A DNA stretch of 64,000 nt, taken from the NCBI GenBank assembly GCA_004431415.1, contig QPMI01000408.1:744001-808000 (forward strand). Reading direction: 5' to 3'. The notes under the pieces were generated by a model, which was not told the DNA's origin, did no database searches, and saw only the letters and a program-made list of their open reading frames with translations. The position numbers and the translations under genes were made by a program. Source of the stretch: Cyanophora paradoxa (taxonomy: Eukaryota; Glaucocystophyceae; Cyanophorales; Cyanophoraceae). Below are positions 32,502 to 46,800 of the stretch, in pieces (within the stretch, counting starts at the first letter, position 1; each line of letters starts with the position of its first letter).

Positions 32502-32784
32502 TGTCGGATAGGAAGTATTCCCACCCGATTGGGCGCCCGCGCGGTCCAGCGCGGGGCCGGCTCCCTGTGCTGGAGCAGCTGTAGATGCAGGCTGGTGTAT
32601 TCTCTGTGTACCCGGAAGACTACTGACTCTGTACCCCTAAGACAGGTAGAGGCAGGCCAGCGTAGGCTACCGCGAGGCAAGCCTACAGGAAGAGACTATG
32701 CTAAGGCACTCTAGACTGCGTCAGGCACCAACTAGCTCTAGTCGCTAAGTCATCTCATAGCCTAGGGAAACTAGCCATGCGACA
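32502..32784 (-). repeat. LTR (3' in element orientation)
   Basis: 283 bp, TG...CA ends, identical base for base to 50413-50695 by eye. Contains TGTGTACCCGG and TGTACCCCTAAG, blocks also seen in the gypsy LTR at 13133-13490. Confidence 0.9.
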
Positions 32785-32798
32785 ACTCCTCTTCCGCT
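32785..32798 (-). other. polypurine tract of the 18.2-kb element
   Basis: The minus strand reads AGCGGAAGAGGAGT directly before the LTR start TGTCGCATGG. Very similar to the tract of the gypsy element (AAGAGGGGAGT). Confidence 0.7.
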
Positions 32799-33242
32799 GA
32801 CGTCGCGTCCGCGCGACGTAGCCAGTCAAACCTTGACTCAGTCGGCATAACCGCAAGAGGGCGTCCCCAACACCGCCAATGGGTGCGCCGCTCGAGGGCA
32901 CCGACAGGCCCCAAGACGAGGAACCTGAGCCACGGCCCGGGGGGGCAGGAATGCAGACAGCTGCTAGTCCGTCGGCACGCGCAGCGGGTCTCCCAAATCG
33001 CGGCGGCGACAGGACAGGAGTTCCACTCGGAGTAGATAGGTCGACGTAGCCGAGGTAGAAAATAATAATCATAGTAGACGTAGTAGGATCCGATACCCGA
33101 ATAGTGCATGTACCTGAGCAACCCCTGGCAAAGCTCGAAAGTGCAGAAAAGCATGGTGGCTGAAACCCGTGACTGGCCCAAAACTCGCTCCGTACGGCGA
33201 GCACCGCAGGAGAGGGGCACGGATGGGAAGTTTCACCGCCTC
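32799..33242. other. unique left interior of the 18.2-kb element
   Basis: About 450 bp between the polypurine tract and the first tandem copy. It contains a short AT-rich patch (33055-33085). No gene is supported. Confidence 0.5.
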
Positions 33243-36200
33243 GGAAGAAAACACGAGGAGGTATCCGGGCCACCCATCAGGCCCAACGAAAGAGCAGGGC
33301 ACGATAGAGTGGACCGCCGGCCGTACGCCTTTCTTGGGCCGCACGCGCGCAAGCAAAGCTCACACTCTACCACTCCTCTGAGCTCTGGGGCCCATACTCC
33401 AGAAAAGGGAACGAAAGTCTTCAAGGAGCAAACCGCCACCAACCCACACTTTGCCCGACAAGACAGCACAAGTGTGATCGGCCGACGTCCCCTGAGAGAA
33501 CCAAGGTTGAGGCAAAGCTGGCAAAGAAATCTGCCCTCACACATCTCATCACAGCGCGCGCGTCGCCCTCGGCATCCCTTCCCGGGACCCTCGGCGCCGA
33601 CGGTAGGGGCAAGGTATAGGTTTTGTTCAGGATGGTTGGTAGAAATTCGCTCGTGCTCCGGTCGACGTCCTCTGTTTCGATTCACAATTTGTGATTAACG
33701 ATTGTCGACTTGAGTCTCCAATCCATGGTCGGCCAATTGTCGAGCGGTGGCCACGGCCACGGGTGCATGCTCAGATGGCCGACTCTTGAGCCGCGCGACC
33801 GCGAAGGAGAGAAATGCCTCGCGGCGAATCCTCCAGCGATCCAGATATTGAAGTTCGTGTTTGCGCGTAGCTGTAGCCAGACCGCTAGACGGCGCGCAGC
33901 CAGCCGATGAGATCCGATCCCAAGCCTTAGAAGGCCGCATCAGTGAGTAGTGAGAACGAGTGCACTGGCCGTAGCTGGGCTCTCCAGGTCTGTCGAGACA
34001 GCACTTGCCAGTCCGTTCCGGACACGATTACTGGCCGTGCACGTAACAACAGGGCCTGAGGGCCATCAGCCCCAGTAGCACCGCCACCGATGGGTTTTCG
34101 AGGCGGGATGTGGTTCGCCGGCGGCGAGACCCGGATCCCGGCAAGCTGCCGTGTGCGGAGGCTAGGGCGAGCCGTTCCGATCCGTAGCAGGCGCGATCGC
34201 GACTACGAGCTCAGAGGCTCGAAACTGATTCCGACTCCTCTTCCGCTGAAGAGGGGAAGCCGGGGCGTGGCAGGCATACGCGCGCCGATTGGGAAGCGCT
34301 CTGGCGTTGAACCAAGAGGTGGCCTTCGGCTCGAGTGCCTGTGCACGTACTCCTCTTCCGCTGAAGAGCGGAAGCGGTAACAGGGCGAACTGCTCCCGAT
34401 GCCACTCCCTCTTCGGTTAAGCACCGTCCCCGGTGCTCCACCACGAGGGTCCGTGATTGGATCGGGGCGGCGTGGCCGTCCAGAGGAATTTTGCGAACGC
34501 AGCCTGAAAGTGCGGTGCGATGGCGTGACCATGCACGACCATGACCGTCTCTCTGTACATGTCGCTAAATTCCACGGCGTTCCGAGCTGCAGCTGTTGTC
34601 CTTCTCGATTCGTACTCGATCGAGGGGCAAGCGTAAGCAGCGGAGCCAGAGCGAGTTGAGTTGGTTTTGGCTTTGGTTCTGAGTTCGGCGTCGAGTCGTG
34701 GGCTACCGGACGATTGCGACAGCCGGCTACGATTGTTCCGAGCCCGGGGGCATCGCAGGGCCCGTCATATGCCCCTTTGTTTTTGGATGGGACCCGAGCT
34801 TGAGGGCACTGAGCGTCGAGGTTCGAACGCGCGCCGATCAAGCTTAAGCTCAAGGTCCGACGGTCTGGACCAATTACAAGCTTTCAGCACACGACTGCGC
34901 GCGAAGCGCTCTGGCTGTGTACGCCGGTGTCTATTGGCACGTGCTTCCGCTTTTCGCGGCTGCAGGCCAGGCGCCGGAGCGCCATGCATATGGCCCAGTG
35001 GCCGGGGCGCCATTGCCAAACTGGTGACGTCGACCGTGGGCGCGCCTCTGCCAGGAATAAGATCCCGGGTCGACGTTGCCAACGTCGGGTGCGAAATCGA
35101 TATATATAATCGTAAAATCGAGTATGGTATCGAGTTCGGTCCCACATTAATTTGTGGGCTCAAATGACCAAGCCACGGGGCAGAAGTAAGGTCCACTGCG
35201 CCACTGCCGGGAATAAGATCCCGGGCCGGCCACAGGAGTGCAATCGCTCTGTAGCGTATCGAACTCAAGGATGACCGCGGCGGATCCCCCGGCCATGCTC
35301 AGGCGCCGTGTCCGCGCGACACTGTGACAGGGCAGGTGCCGTGTCCGCGCAAAACTGCATGCGCCGAGGCGCCGGGCAGAATGCAAGCTTCACCGCCACA
35401 CGAGCACGAAATCAGCTTTAATTTGCTTGCACGGTCGGCCTTCTCACGGCGGCCCGTGTAGCCTACGCCTCAATGCCGTGCTGCAGCATCGTAGCTTGAT
35501 CGCGGGACCGGATCCCGGGATTGACGTGCTACGGTATTCGTGCAGGGTCGCTGGCTCCGCGGGCATCATATGCATGGCATGGCCACGTGCACTCGCGTGC
35601 GTATGGTCATAAAGTTGCCCGGCGACCGCGCCGTAGCGCTTCCGAGTTCAAGGTTCGACGTTCGCTGCCCGTAATCACAGGCGACGCGGAGTGATTCGCG
35701 CAGGATCAACGTCCGGTACCAGTGCGAAAATGTTTCGTGCACGTGGATCGAGGTCGCTGGGCCTGCGGCCAGCATGCGCGTAGAAGCGCACCGAGCGCGG
35801 CTGCCCGCGGCCGTGCACGTGGCGGCTGAGCGCGCGTCGCAAGATTGCAGGGGCCGCGAACGACGCGGGGTCAAAGGCCGCCATGCATATGGGGCCATGG
35901 GGCCGAAGGCCAGGAGCGGGGCCGGTCGGGGCCAGTGGCTGTGCACACGATCGCGAGCATCGTGCCGACAACATGATGCCATGCATATGGTCACGATGCA
36001 TGCCGTAATGCTCGCAATGGCGAGCTTAAGCGCCGCCTCTTAGCGGGTTCCGGATCGAGAATCCAAAGCCGGCTAGTTCAAGCATGCCATGGCCAGCTAG
36101 GCAGACCGCTTTCCGAAATCGGTTGCTGTGCACGCGGCCTCGGGCCTTAGCTTGCGAACTGGGGCTCACGACCGTGGGCTTCAGTCCGTGACAAGTACAC

Positions 36201-39200
36201 CGTAGTGCAGCACTGGGAGCTGCGGCTGTGGCTGCGGGTTCCGAATTCGGCCCTTTCGAATTTGGGCGCCTCCGGGCCGCAGATCGAGAGCATCATAGCC
36301 ATGGCCATATGCATGGCAAGCGCATCGCTGCGCAGGCCTAGGCTTTGCAGCCTTCTAGATCTCGCACGCATATCCGCGTTTTCGCATCTCGCATCCGCGT
36401 TCTCGCAAAACATTTTCGCGAGGCGGGTCGGACTGCGGGCTGCATGCACAGGCTTCAAAAAAGCTCGGCGGCTGGCGACCGGGTCCGCCCGCCTTCAGCG
36501 TGCAATTCTGACCGCGTTTCGCGGGCGAGGCCGCGAGGCCGAGGGCCGCGCCGTGCCGCAGTGCGCGCGGCGGCCATCATGGCATGACCGGCGTTTCAAA
36601 AAGTTCGCCGAATGTGCCACGGTAGCGAACCGATCCGCAGGTTCCGACCTTCAGCAATGCCCTTTGCGTGCTGGCACCGACAGCACCGTTCGCAGAGTAC
36701 CGGCTGCCTGGTGCAGGCAGGCCTAGGTGAGCCTCGCCGAGTCGGAGTCTGCGCTCGGTAGCGCAGCTCGACGTGCCACGGTGGGTGCCTGTCGCAGCGC
36801 CCGGCGGCCCTGCCATGATCGGCCAGGCTGCGTGCCGGCGCGTAGCTGCTGAGCTGCTTTGGCAGAGAATGCCGTGCGTGGCTCAGCGTAGTCGATCTCA
36901 TGTATCGATCGGGCACCGGCGTACGCGTGCCGCGGGGCCGTGCACGTGGGCGCAGCTGCAGCCTCGATCGCGAGCTCTGAGAAGTCACTGCGGGCGCATG
37001 CTGTGTCCGCGGCTTCGTCATCGATGTACATGTCCGACATCGATGCTGTGGGCCGGGCCGATAGCGAGGCCCACGCTTGCCGCGTACGCGTGGTGAAGGC
37101 GATTGCAAAATTGCAAGGTGACAGCTGCCCTGCGGCAGTGGGATCCCCGGACCGCGCGCGCTCGGATTTCGAACCAAGTGGGCTCTCGGCCGCGGGTCGC
37201 GATCGGCTAGAGCCAACGTTCGTAGAGGTCATGATCATGATCATGATCAGCGGCGGCCGCCGGGGCCCGCCGGCGCCGTGCAACGCAGCGGCTACGCTCG
37301 CTCATACATATACGCTCGGGTCGACGCTTGGCCTCAGCCTCTCTAGGCGAGCGGCCATGGGTCGCGATCGGTCCCGTCGAGAGTACACGACCAGGTTGCG
37401 TTTCGAAAGGTCGTCAAGGGGGCCACGCGTACGGGGCGCCGATTAATTTATTTTGTGCGGCCCGGCATCGCGAATCTGGTGATTGACCGTGACTCAGTGA
37501 CCGCGAATTTCAAGCGGTTCTTGCGAGGTGTAGCTGCGGCCGGTTTTCGCAGGGCCGACCGTCGGACGGCGCGGGTGTGCCCGGCCCGGTGGGGCCGCGG
37601 CTGGGAGCCCGGCGTGGGTCGCCCGCCAGCAAAGCCTGTAAGGCGAGAGGTCCGCCTGCAATCACAACTTCATGATAAAGGCTTCGCGATTGCAGGGTGC
37701 GATTGCAGGCTCGAGCTCGGGCTTGAGCAATGGGCCGCGGATTCGCTGCGCCAATACTGGGGCGTCGCGGTGCATTGGGACCGTGAAGGTCGCCGTATGC
37801 ATGCGCCTGGCCACCCGCGGGCCTTATATAATAAGAGAGCGGCAGCGGAGGGGCGCCGGGTACCGGGCGCGGCGGATCAGGGCGGTTACGCCCGACAGCT
37901 GCGGCCCTTCTGGTGGCCATGGTCAGTCAGCGGCTGGGCTCGCAATCAGGTTGCTGAGCGCGCGCCGATAACCGTTGAACGGCGCGAAGCCTCTGGGTCC
38001 AATCGCGAGCCTTCGAAGTCAGGGACCGCGAGTATACGTAGTACCGAAGCACTCGGCTATGGCCCAGTGGGTCTGGTACGTATACTCGGGTCCTAGGCCC
38101 GATCGCGAGGAGGGGAGCCTCGGAGTGCCAGGACTCAGCCCGACAGGCTGGGCCGGGCGCCGCAGTGCTAGAGCCTCGGCTGGGAATTTCGAATTCGGGT
38201 CGGGGCCGCGGGGCGCCAGACCTCGCGGTCGAGCTCGATCGTGTCCGGAGCCGACGTCAACGGGGCCACGACCGCGGCCGCCAGGCTGCGCGTGCCGAGG
38301 CGCTGGGCCCGCGCGGGTTGCACGTTGCCTCGCCTCCAAGGCTTGAACAGGTACTCGAGCTCGCGCGGCTGTGCGATCGCGAGCTCTGGTGCCCTCCGGC
38401 TTCGGATGGCCACGTGCACGGGCCCTCATCCTTCCGGTCGCGAAAATATGCCAGATCGCAGGGCCGGGCCGCCGTGGGGGAAGCTAGCGCTGTCTCCCGC
38501 GAGACAGGCGGCGGCCGCTGCGCATGCATATGCAGGCCGGGACGGGGCAGCAGGGCATGTACAGATGGAGGCGCCGCGGCGTGGATCCGGAGCGAGAGGC
38601 ATGCCGCGCAGCGCTCTCATGACCAGCCGCTGGGCCGGTCACCGTGTCGGGCGCCTCGGGCCAGGCCCGCGGGCTGCTGGAGCAGCAGCTCGTGTGACCG
38701 GGGCCCCGGGCCCGGGGAGGCTTGTGCCGCGGTGCTCGTGATCAGAGCAAAGCAAACGTAAAGAAAGATCAGCCTTTGGCGTGAGTTCGCAATATCGTAT
38801 ACGTAATTGCGGTCCGGATCCGGATCCATGCTCAGCCGAGTTCGAGTTGCGAATCTAAAGCGATTCGCGAAGCCCGAATTCGAGGCTTGCGATTTCGCTT
38901 GACAGTAAATTCGGAAGTATTTGGATTCCAACCGCGATCGATGTTGCAGGGGCAGATCGCGATTGCGAGGTCCTGACCGCAGGCTGGAGGGGCTTCACTC
39001 AGTGACTCGGCAAAGCTCGTGCGGGGCGGAATTCCCGATTTCGCAGGCGAGATCCCGAAGGAGTTTTGCTGCGAAAGCACTAAAGCCTGTATATGTGCCG
39101 TACTTCGGGGGTGCACGCGCCCGGCCCCGTACGGGTGCATACACGTGCACGTCTGCCGCCGGGCCGCAGTGCACGTGCATGCGCACAGTGCACAGCCTCA

Positions 39201-40808
39201 GAGAGTTGTGCATCAGTCTGCAGCTGGCGGGGCTAGGGCCACCCTCGTGACTGGCCATAGTCGATTGCGCATGCGACCCTTGGGGGCTGGCCATGGGGCC
39301 GGGCCCGTACCCATCATGGAATGCGCATCCGACGGTCGGGCCGGTCGCACGCTCGACACGCATGGCCATTTGCAACTCGAGCTCGAGCCTCGGAGCTCAC
39401 TGCAATCCGGGCCGGACACGTGCACGGGTCTCAGTCAGAGTCTCGGAGGCGGGCCGAGCCCACCGTGATTTCTTGGTCTCAGAGCCGGGCTGCGACACCC
39501 TGATCATGAGGACACCAGGACAATCGAGAGCTCATGATCAAGTGCGAGCCGAGGCCTCTGACCCCTGGCGGCGGTGGCTGCCTGCAGCTGCCGACTGTGG
39601 TTGGTCGGGCGCCGGGCGGCCGATCGTGGCGATATCGATCGCGAGCTCTTTTGCACTTTGCGGCGATTTGGCGATGGGCTGGGGCACGCGTGGGCACTAG
39701 TACTGTCCACGGGGCCAGCTTCCGTGACACGCCTTTGAGATTGGGCCGGGCTCCGGATCATCGGATCCTGATCAACAGCTCGAGGGCGCGAGAATCGTCT
39801 CTCCCGGACAGGAGCCCTGAGCTCGAGACTGCCGTCGACGTCCGCTAAGCACCGGGGCCGGCTGGCGCCCGGTTTGCGGCTCAACAGCGCCGGCTTCGAG
39901 TTCGATCGAGGCTGTACCGTAGTACTTTTGGCTGGCGCATCCAATTCGGATGAAGCTTGCAATTGGTGCCGGCGCGGAGCGCGGGTCGAAGAAGCTTGCG
40001 CGGAGAGGGCCACTCGAGGGGCCCGTGCCGCAGTGCTCCGAATTCGGCAAGCTGAAGGCCGGGGTCGCCCAGGGCCTTGAAGGTGCGCCTTTGCAATTGG
40101 GGCTTGCCCTTCGATTTTGCGCATGCCCATTCACATGCGGCTCGTGCGGCTCGAGCTCGCTTTAAAATTCACGTCACTCCCCTTCGTGCTAGCACCGTCC
40201 GCGTGCTTGCCTTAGAATCCCGAGGGATCCGGAAATTCGAAGAGGTTTAAAGATCAAGCTTTCAAGGGTTCACCGCCAGGCCCTGAGGCAGAGCGCTCGG
40301 TCTCAGCGTGCGGCTGGCCCGGCGGTACCGACGCGGGCAGGTGCGAATCTCGCGGTGCCCTAGCCTGCAGTGCCACGGTGGCTTTATATGGGTTATAATT
40401 ACTGGCCCTGGTGGGCTCAATATTGTCCCGGCCAAGTATGCACAAGCTCAAGCTTAAGCGTAAGCAACTTGGCAAGCTTGGAATCTCGGGTGCGGCTCGA
40501 GCTCAGAGCCCGCCAGGCTAGCGCTGCCAAGCCAGGACTCATGATCATGATCAGCTGCAGCCTCGAGCTTGCACACCGTGGCACGGTCCGGATCCAATGA
40601 TCGTGACCGGCCCGGCGGCTGTGCCGGCACCATGTGCACGGGGCTCATGATCATGATTCGACGATTGTGATCAGGTCTGAGTCAACGTTCGGCCGGCGTC
40701 GGAGCCGCAGTGCCGGGCGCCGCGCGCTGGCGACAGCTACGTATACGTATACGTTGAGATCGAGAGCTGAGAGAGACATCGGCCGAAGAAGGCTCATGTT
40801 CTCTTTGC
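33243..40808 (+). repeat. tandem duplication, copy 1 (7566 bp)
   Basis: Repeats at 40822-48389 with an offset of about 7579 bp. Starts GGAAGAAAACACGAGG and ends TCATGTTCTCTTTGC. No recognisable protein domain is present in any frame; the longest ORFs are about 200 codons and look like chance. The unit is dense in hexamer palindromes, with recurrent ATGCATATGG, (TGATCA)n and GTGCACGTG. A short direct repeat ACTCCTCTTCCGCTGAAGAG occurs at 34235 and 34350. Confidence 0.95.
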
Positions 40809-40821
40809 AGACGAAACACGA

Positions 40822-43800
40822 GGAAGAAAACACGAGGAGGTATCCGGGCCACCCATCAGGCCCAACGAAAGAGCAGGGCACGATAGAGTGGACCGCCGGC
40901 CGTACGCCTTTCTTGGGCCGCACGCGCGCAAGCAAAGCTCACACTCTACCACTCCTCTGAGCTCTGGGGCCCATACTCCAGAAAAGGGAACGAAAGTCTT
41001 CAAGGAGCAAACCGCCACCAACCCACACTTTGCCCGACAAGACAGCACAAGTGTGATCGGCCGACGTCCCCTGAGAGAACCAAGGTTGAGGCAAAGCTGG
41101 CAAAGAAATCTGCCCTCACACATCTCATCACAGCGCGCGCGTCGCCCTCGGCATCCCTTCCCGGGACCCTCGGCGCCGACGGTAGGGGCAAGGTATAGGT
41201 TTTGTTCAGGATGGTTGGTAGAAATTCGCTCGTGCTCCGGTCGACGTCCTCTGTTTCGATTCACAATTTGTGATTAACGATTGTCGACTTGAGTCTCCAA
41301 TCCATGGTCGGCCAATTGTCGAGCGGTGGCCACGGCCACGGGTGCATGCTCAGATGGCCGACTCTTGAGCCGCGCGACCGCGAAGGAGAGAAATGCCTCG
41401 CGGCGAATCCTCCAGCGATCCAGATATTGAAGTTCGTGTTTGCGCGTAGCTGTAGCCAGACCGCTAGACGGCGCGCAGCCAGCCGATGAGATCCGATCCC
41501 AAGCCTTAGAAGGCCGCATCAGTGAGTAGTGAGAACGAGTGCACTGGCCGTAGCTGGGCTCTCCAGGTCTGTCGAGACAGCACTTGCCAGTCCGTTCCGG
41601 ACACGATTACTGGCCGTGCACGTAACAACAGGGCCTGAGGGCCATCAGCCCCAGTAGCACCGCCACCGATGGGTTTTCGAGGCGGGATGTGGTTCGCCGG
41701 CGGCGAGACCCGGATCCCGGCAAGCTGCCGTGTGCGGAGGCTAGGGCGAGCCGTTCCGATCCGTAGCAGGCGCGATCGCGACTACGAGCTCAGAGGCTCG
41801 AAACTGATTCCGACTCCTCTTCCGCTGAAGAGGGGAAGCCGGGGCGTGGCAGGCATACGCGCGCCGATTGGAAGCGCTCTGGCGTTGAACCAAGAGGTGG
41901 CCTTCGGCTCGAGTGCCTGTGCACGTACTCCTCTTCCGCTGAAGAGCGGAAGCGGTAACAGGGCGAACTGCTCCCGATGCCACTCCCTCTTCGGTTAAGC
42001 ACCGTCCCCGGTGCTCCACCACGAGGGTCCGTGATTGGATCGGGGCGGCGTGGCCGTCCAGAGGAATTTTGCGAACGCAGCCTGAAAGTGCGGTGCGATG
42101 GCGTGACCATGCACGACCATGACCGTCTCTCTGTACATGTCGCTAAATTCCACGGCGTTCCGAGCTGCAGCTGTTGTCCTTCTCGATTCGTACTCGATCG
42201 AGGGGCAAGCGTAAGCAGCGGAGCCAGAGCGAGTTGAGTTGGTTTTGGCTTTGGTTCTGAGTTCGGCGTCGAGTCGTGGGCTACCGGACGATTGCGACAG
42301 CCGGCTACGATTGTTCCGAGCCCGGGGGCATCGCAGGGCCCGTCATATGCCCCTTTGTTTTTGGATGGGACCCGAGCTTGAGGGCACTGAGCGTCGAGGT
42401 TCGAACGCGCGCCGATCAAGCTTAAGCTCAAGGTCCGACGGTCTGGACCAATTACAAGCTTTCAGCACACGACTGCGCGCGAAGCGCTCTGGCTGTGTAC
42501 GCCGGTGTCTATTGGCACGTGCTTCCGCTTTTCGCGGCTGCAGGCCAGGCGCCGGAGCGCCATGCATATGGCCCAGTGGCCGGGGCGCCATTGCCAAACT
42601 GGTGACGTCGACCGTGGGCGCGCCTCTGCCAGGAATAAGATCCCGGGTCGACGTTGCCAACGTCGGGTGCGAAATCGATATATATAATCGTAAAATCGAG
42701 TATGGTATCGAGTTCGGTCCCACATTAATTTGTGGGCTCAAATGACCAAGCCACGGGGCAGAAGTAAGGTCCACTGCGCCACTGCCGGAATAAGATCCCG
42801 GGCCGGCCACAGGAGTGCAATCGCTCTGTAGCGTATCGAACTCAAGGATGACCGCGGCGGATCCCCCGGCCATGCTCAGGCGCCGTGTCCGCGCGACACT
42901 GTGACAGGGCAGGTGCCGTGTCCGCGCAAAACTGCATGCGCCGAGGCGCCGGGCAGAATGCAAGCTTCACCGCCACACGAGCACGAAATCAGCTTTAATT
43001 TGCTTGCACGGTCGGCCTTCTCACGGCGGCCCGTGTAGCCTACGCCTCAATGCCGTGCTGCAGCATCGTAGCTTGATCGCGGACCGGATCCGGGATTGAC
43101 GTGCTACGGTATTCGTGCAGGGTCGCTGGCTCCGCGGGCATCATATGCATGGCATGGCCACGTGCACTCGCGTGCGTATGGTCATAAAGTTGCCCGGCGA
43201 CCGCGCCGTAGCGCTTCCGAGTTCAAGGTTCGACGTTCGCTGCCCGTAATCACAGGCGACGCGGAGTGATTCGCGCAGGATCAACGTCCGGTACCAGTGC
43301 GAAAATGTTTCGTGCACGTGGATCGAGGTCGCTGGGCCTGCGGCCAGCATGCGCGTAGAAGCGCACCGAGCGCGGCTGCCCGCGGCCGTGCACGTGGCGG
43401 CTGAGCGCGCGTCGCAAGATTGCAGGGGCCGCGAACGACGCGGGGTCAAAGGCCGCCATGCATATGGGGCCATGGGGCCGAAGGCCAGGAGCGGGGCCGG
43501 TCGGGGCCAGTGGCTGTGCACACGATCGCGAGCATCGTGCCGACAACATGATGCCATGCATATGGTCACGATGCATGCCGTAATGCTCGCAATGGCGAGC
43601 TTAAGCGCCGCCTCTTAGCGGGTTCCGGATCGAGAATCCAAAGCCGGCTAGTTCAAGCATGCCATGGCCAGCTAGGCAGACCGCTTTCCGAAATCGGTTG
43701 CTGTGCACGCGGCCTCGGGCCTTAGCTTGCGAACTGGGGCTCACGACCGTGGGCTTCAGTCCGTGACAAGTACACCGTAGTGCAGCACTGGGAGCTGCGG

Positions 43801-46800
43801 CTGTGGCTGCGGGTTCCGAATTCGGCCCTTTCGAATTTGGGCGCCTCCGGGCCGCAGATCGAGAGCATCATAGCCATGGCCATATGCATGGCAAGCGCAT
43901 CGCTGCGCAGGCCTAGGCTTTGCAGCCTTCTAGATCTCGCACGCATATCCGCGTTTTCGCATCTCGCATCCGCGTTCTCGCAAAACATTTTCGCGAGGCG
44001 GGTCGGACTGCGGGCTGCATGCACAGGCTTCAAAAAAGCTCGGCGGCTGGCGACCGGGTCCGCCCGCCTTCAGCGTGCAATTCTGACCGCGTTTCGCGGG
44101 CGAGGCCGCGAGGCCGAGGGCCGCGCCGTGCCGCAGTGCGCGCGGCGGCCATCATGGCATGACCGGCGTTTCAAAAAGTTCGCCGAATGTGCCACGGTAG
44201 CGAACCGATCCGCAGGTTCCGACCTTCAGCAATGCCCTTTGCGTGCTGGCACCGACAGCACCGTTCGCAGAGTACCGGCTGCCTGGTGCAGGCAGGCCTA
44301 GGTGAGCCTCGCCGAGTCGGAGTCTGCGCTCGGTAGCGCAGCTCGACGTGCCACGGTGGGTGCCTGTCGCAGCGCCCGGCGGCCCTGCCATGATCGGCCA
44401 GGCTGCGTGCCGGCGCGTAGCTGCTGAGCTGCTTTGGCAGAGAATGCCGTGCGTGGCTCAGCGTAGTCGATCTCATGTATCGATCGGGCACCGGCGTACG
44501 CGTGCCGCGGGGCCGTGCACGTGGGCGCAGCTGCAGCCTCGATCGCGAGCTCTGAGAAGTCACTGCGGGCGCATGCTGTGTCCGCGGCTTCGTCATCGAT
44601 GTACATGTCCGACATCGATGCTGTGGGCCGGGGCCGATAGCGAGGCCCACGCTTGCCGCGTACGCGTGGTGAAGGCGATTGCAAAATTGCAAGGTGACAG
44701 CTGCCCTGCGGCAGTGGGATCCCCGGACCGCGCGCGCTCGGATTTCGAACCAAGTGGGCTCTCGGCCGCGGGTCGCGATCGGCTAGAGCCAACGTTCGTA
44801 GAGGTCATGATCATGATCATGATCAGCGGCGGCCGCCGGGGCCCGCCGGCGCCGTGCAACGCAGCGGCTACGCTCGCTCATACATATACGCTCGGGTCGA
44901 CGCTTGGCCTCAGCCTCTCTAGGCGAGCGGCCATGGGTCGCGATCGGTCCCGTCGAGAGTACACGACCAGGTTGCGTTTCGAAAGGTCGTCAAGGGGGCC
45001 ACGCGTACGGGGCGCCGATTAATTTATTTTGTGCGGCCCGGCATCGCGAATCTGGTGATTGACCGTGACTCAGTGACCGCGAATTTCAAGCGGTTCTTGC
45101 GAGGTGTAGCTGCGGCCGGTTTTCGCAGGGCCGACCGTCGGACGGCGCGGGTGTGCCCCGGCCCGGTGGGGCCGCGGCTGGGAGCCCGGCGTGGGTCGCC
45201 CGCCCAGCAAAGCCTGTAAGGCGAGAGGTCCGCCTGCAATCACAACTTCATGATAAAGGCTTCGCGATTGCAGGGTGCGATTGCAGGCTCGAGCTCGGGC
45301 TTGAGCAATGGGCCGCGGATTCGCTGCGCCAATACTGGGGCGTCGCGGTGCATTGGGACCGTGAAGGTCGCCGTATGCATGCGCCTGGCCACCCGCGGGC
45401 CTTATATAATAAGAGAGCGGCAGCGGAGGGGCGCCGGGTACCGGGCGCGGCGGATCAGGGCGGTTACGCCCGACAGCTGCGGCCCTTCTGGTGGCCATGG
45501 TCAGTCAGCGGCTGGGCTCGCAATCAGGTTGCTGAGCGCGCGCCGATAACCGTTGAACGGCGCGAAGCCTCTGGGTCCAATCGCGAGCCTTCGAAGTCAG
45601 GGACCGCGAGTATACGTAGTACCGAAGCACTCGGCTATGGCCCAGTGGGTCTGGTACGTATACTCGGGTCCTAGGCCCGATCGCGAGGAGGGGAGCCTCG
45701 GAGTGCCAGGACTCAGCCCGACAGGCTGGGCCGGGCGCCGCAGTGCTAGAGCCTCGGCTGGGAATTTCGAATTCGGGTCGGGGCCGCGGGGCGCCAGACC
45801 TCGCGGTCGAGCTCGATCGTGTCCGGAGCCGACGTCAACGGGGCCACGACCGCGGCCGCCAGGCTGCGCGTGCCGAGGCGCTGGGCCCGCGCGGGTTGCA
45901 CGTTGCCTCGCCTCCAAGGCTTGAACAGGTACTCGAGCTCGCGCGGCTGTGCGATCGCGAGCTCTGGTGCCCTCCGGCTTCGGATGGCCACGTGCACGGG
46001 CCCTCATCCTTCCGGTCGCGAAAATATGCCAGATCGCAGGGCCGGGCCGCCGTGGGGAAGCTAGCGCTGTCTCCCGCGAGACAGGCGGCGGCCGCTGCGC
46101 ATGCATATGCAGGCCGGGACGGGGCAGCAGGGCATGTACAGATGGAGGCGCCGCGGCGTGGATCCGGAGCGAGAGGCATGCCGCGCAGCGCTCTCATGAC
46201 CAGCCGCTGGGCCGGTCACCGTGTCGGGCGCCTCGGGCCAGGCCCGCGGGCTGCTGGAGCAGCAGCTCGTGTGACCGGGCCCCGGGCCCGGGGAGGCTTG
46301 TGCCGCGGTGCTCGTGATCAGAGCAAAGCAAACGTAAAGAAAGATCAGCCTTTGGCGTGAGTTCGCAATATCGTATACGTAATTGCGGTCCGGATCCGGA
46401 TCCATGCTCAGCCGAGTTCGAGTTGCGAATCTAAAGCGATTCGCGAAGCCCGAATTCGAGGCTTGCGATTTCGCTTGACAGTAAATTCGGAAGTATTTGG
46501 ATTCCAACCGCGATCGATGTTGCAGGGGCAGATCGCGATTGCGAGGTCCTGACCGCAGGCTGGAGGGGCTTCACTCAGTGACTCGGCAAAGCTCGTGCGG
46601 GGCGGAATTCCCGATTTCGCAGGCGAGATCCCGAAGGAGTTTTGCTGCGAAAGCACTAAAGCCTGTATATGTGCCGTACTTCGGGGGTGCACGCGCCCGG
46701 CCCCGTACGGGTGCATACACGTGCACGTCTGCCGCCGGGCCGCAGTGCACGTGCATGCGCACAGTGCACAGCCTCAGAGAGTTGTGCATCAGTCTGCAGC

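Noticed and set aside
33243-40808. ORFs of 140-216 codons in the duplicated unit
   Set aside because: No domain or coherent composition; overlapping on both strands; conserved between copies only because the DNA is nearly identical.
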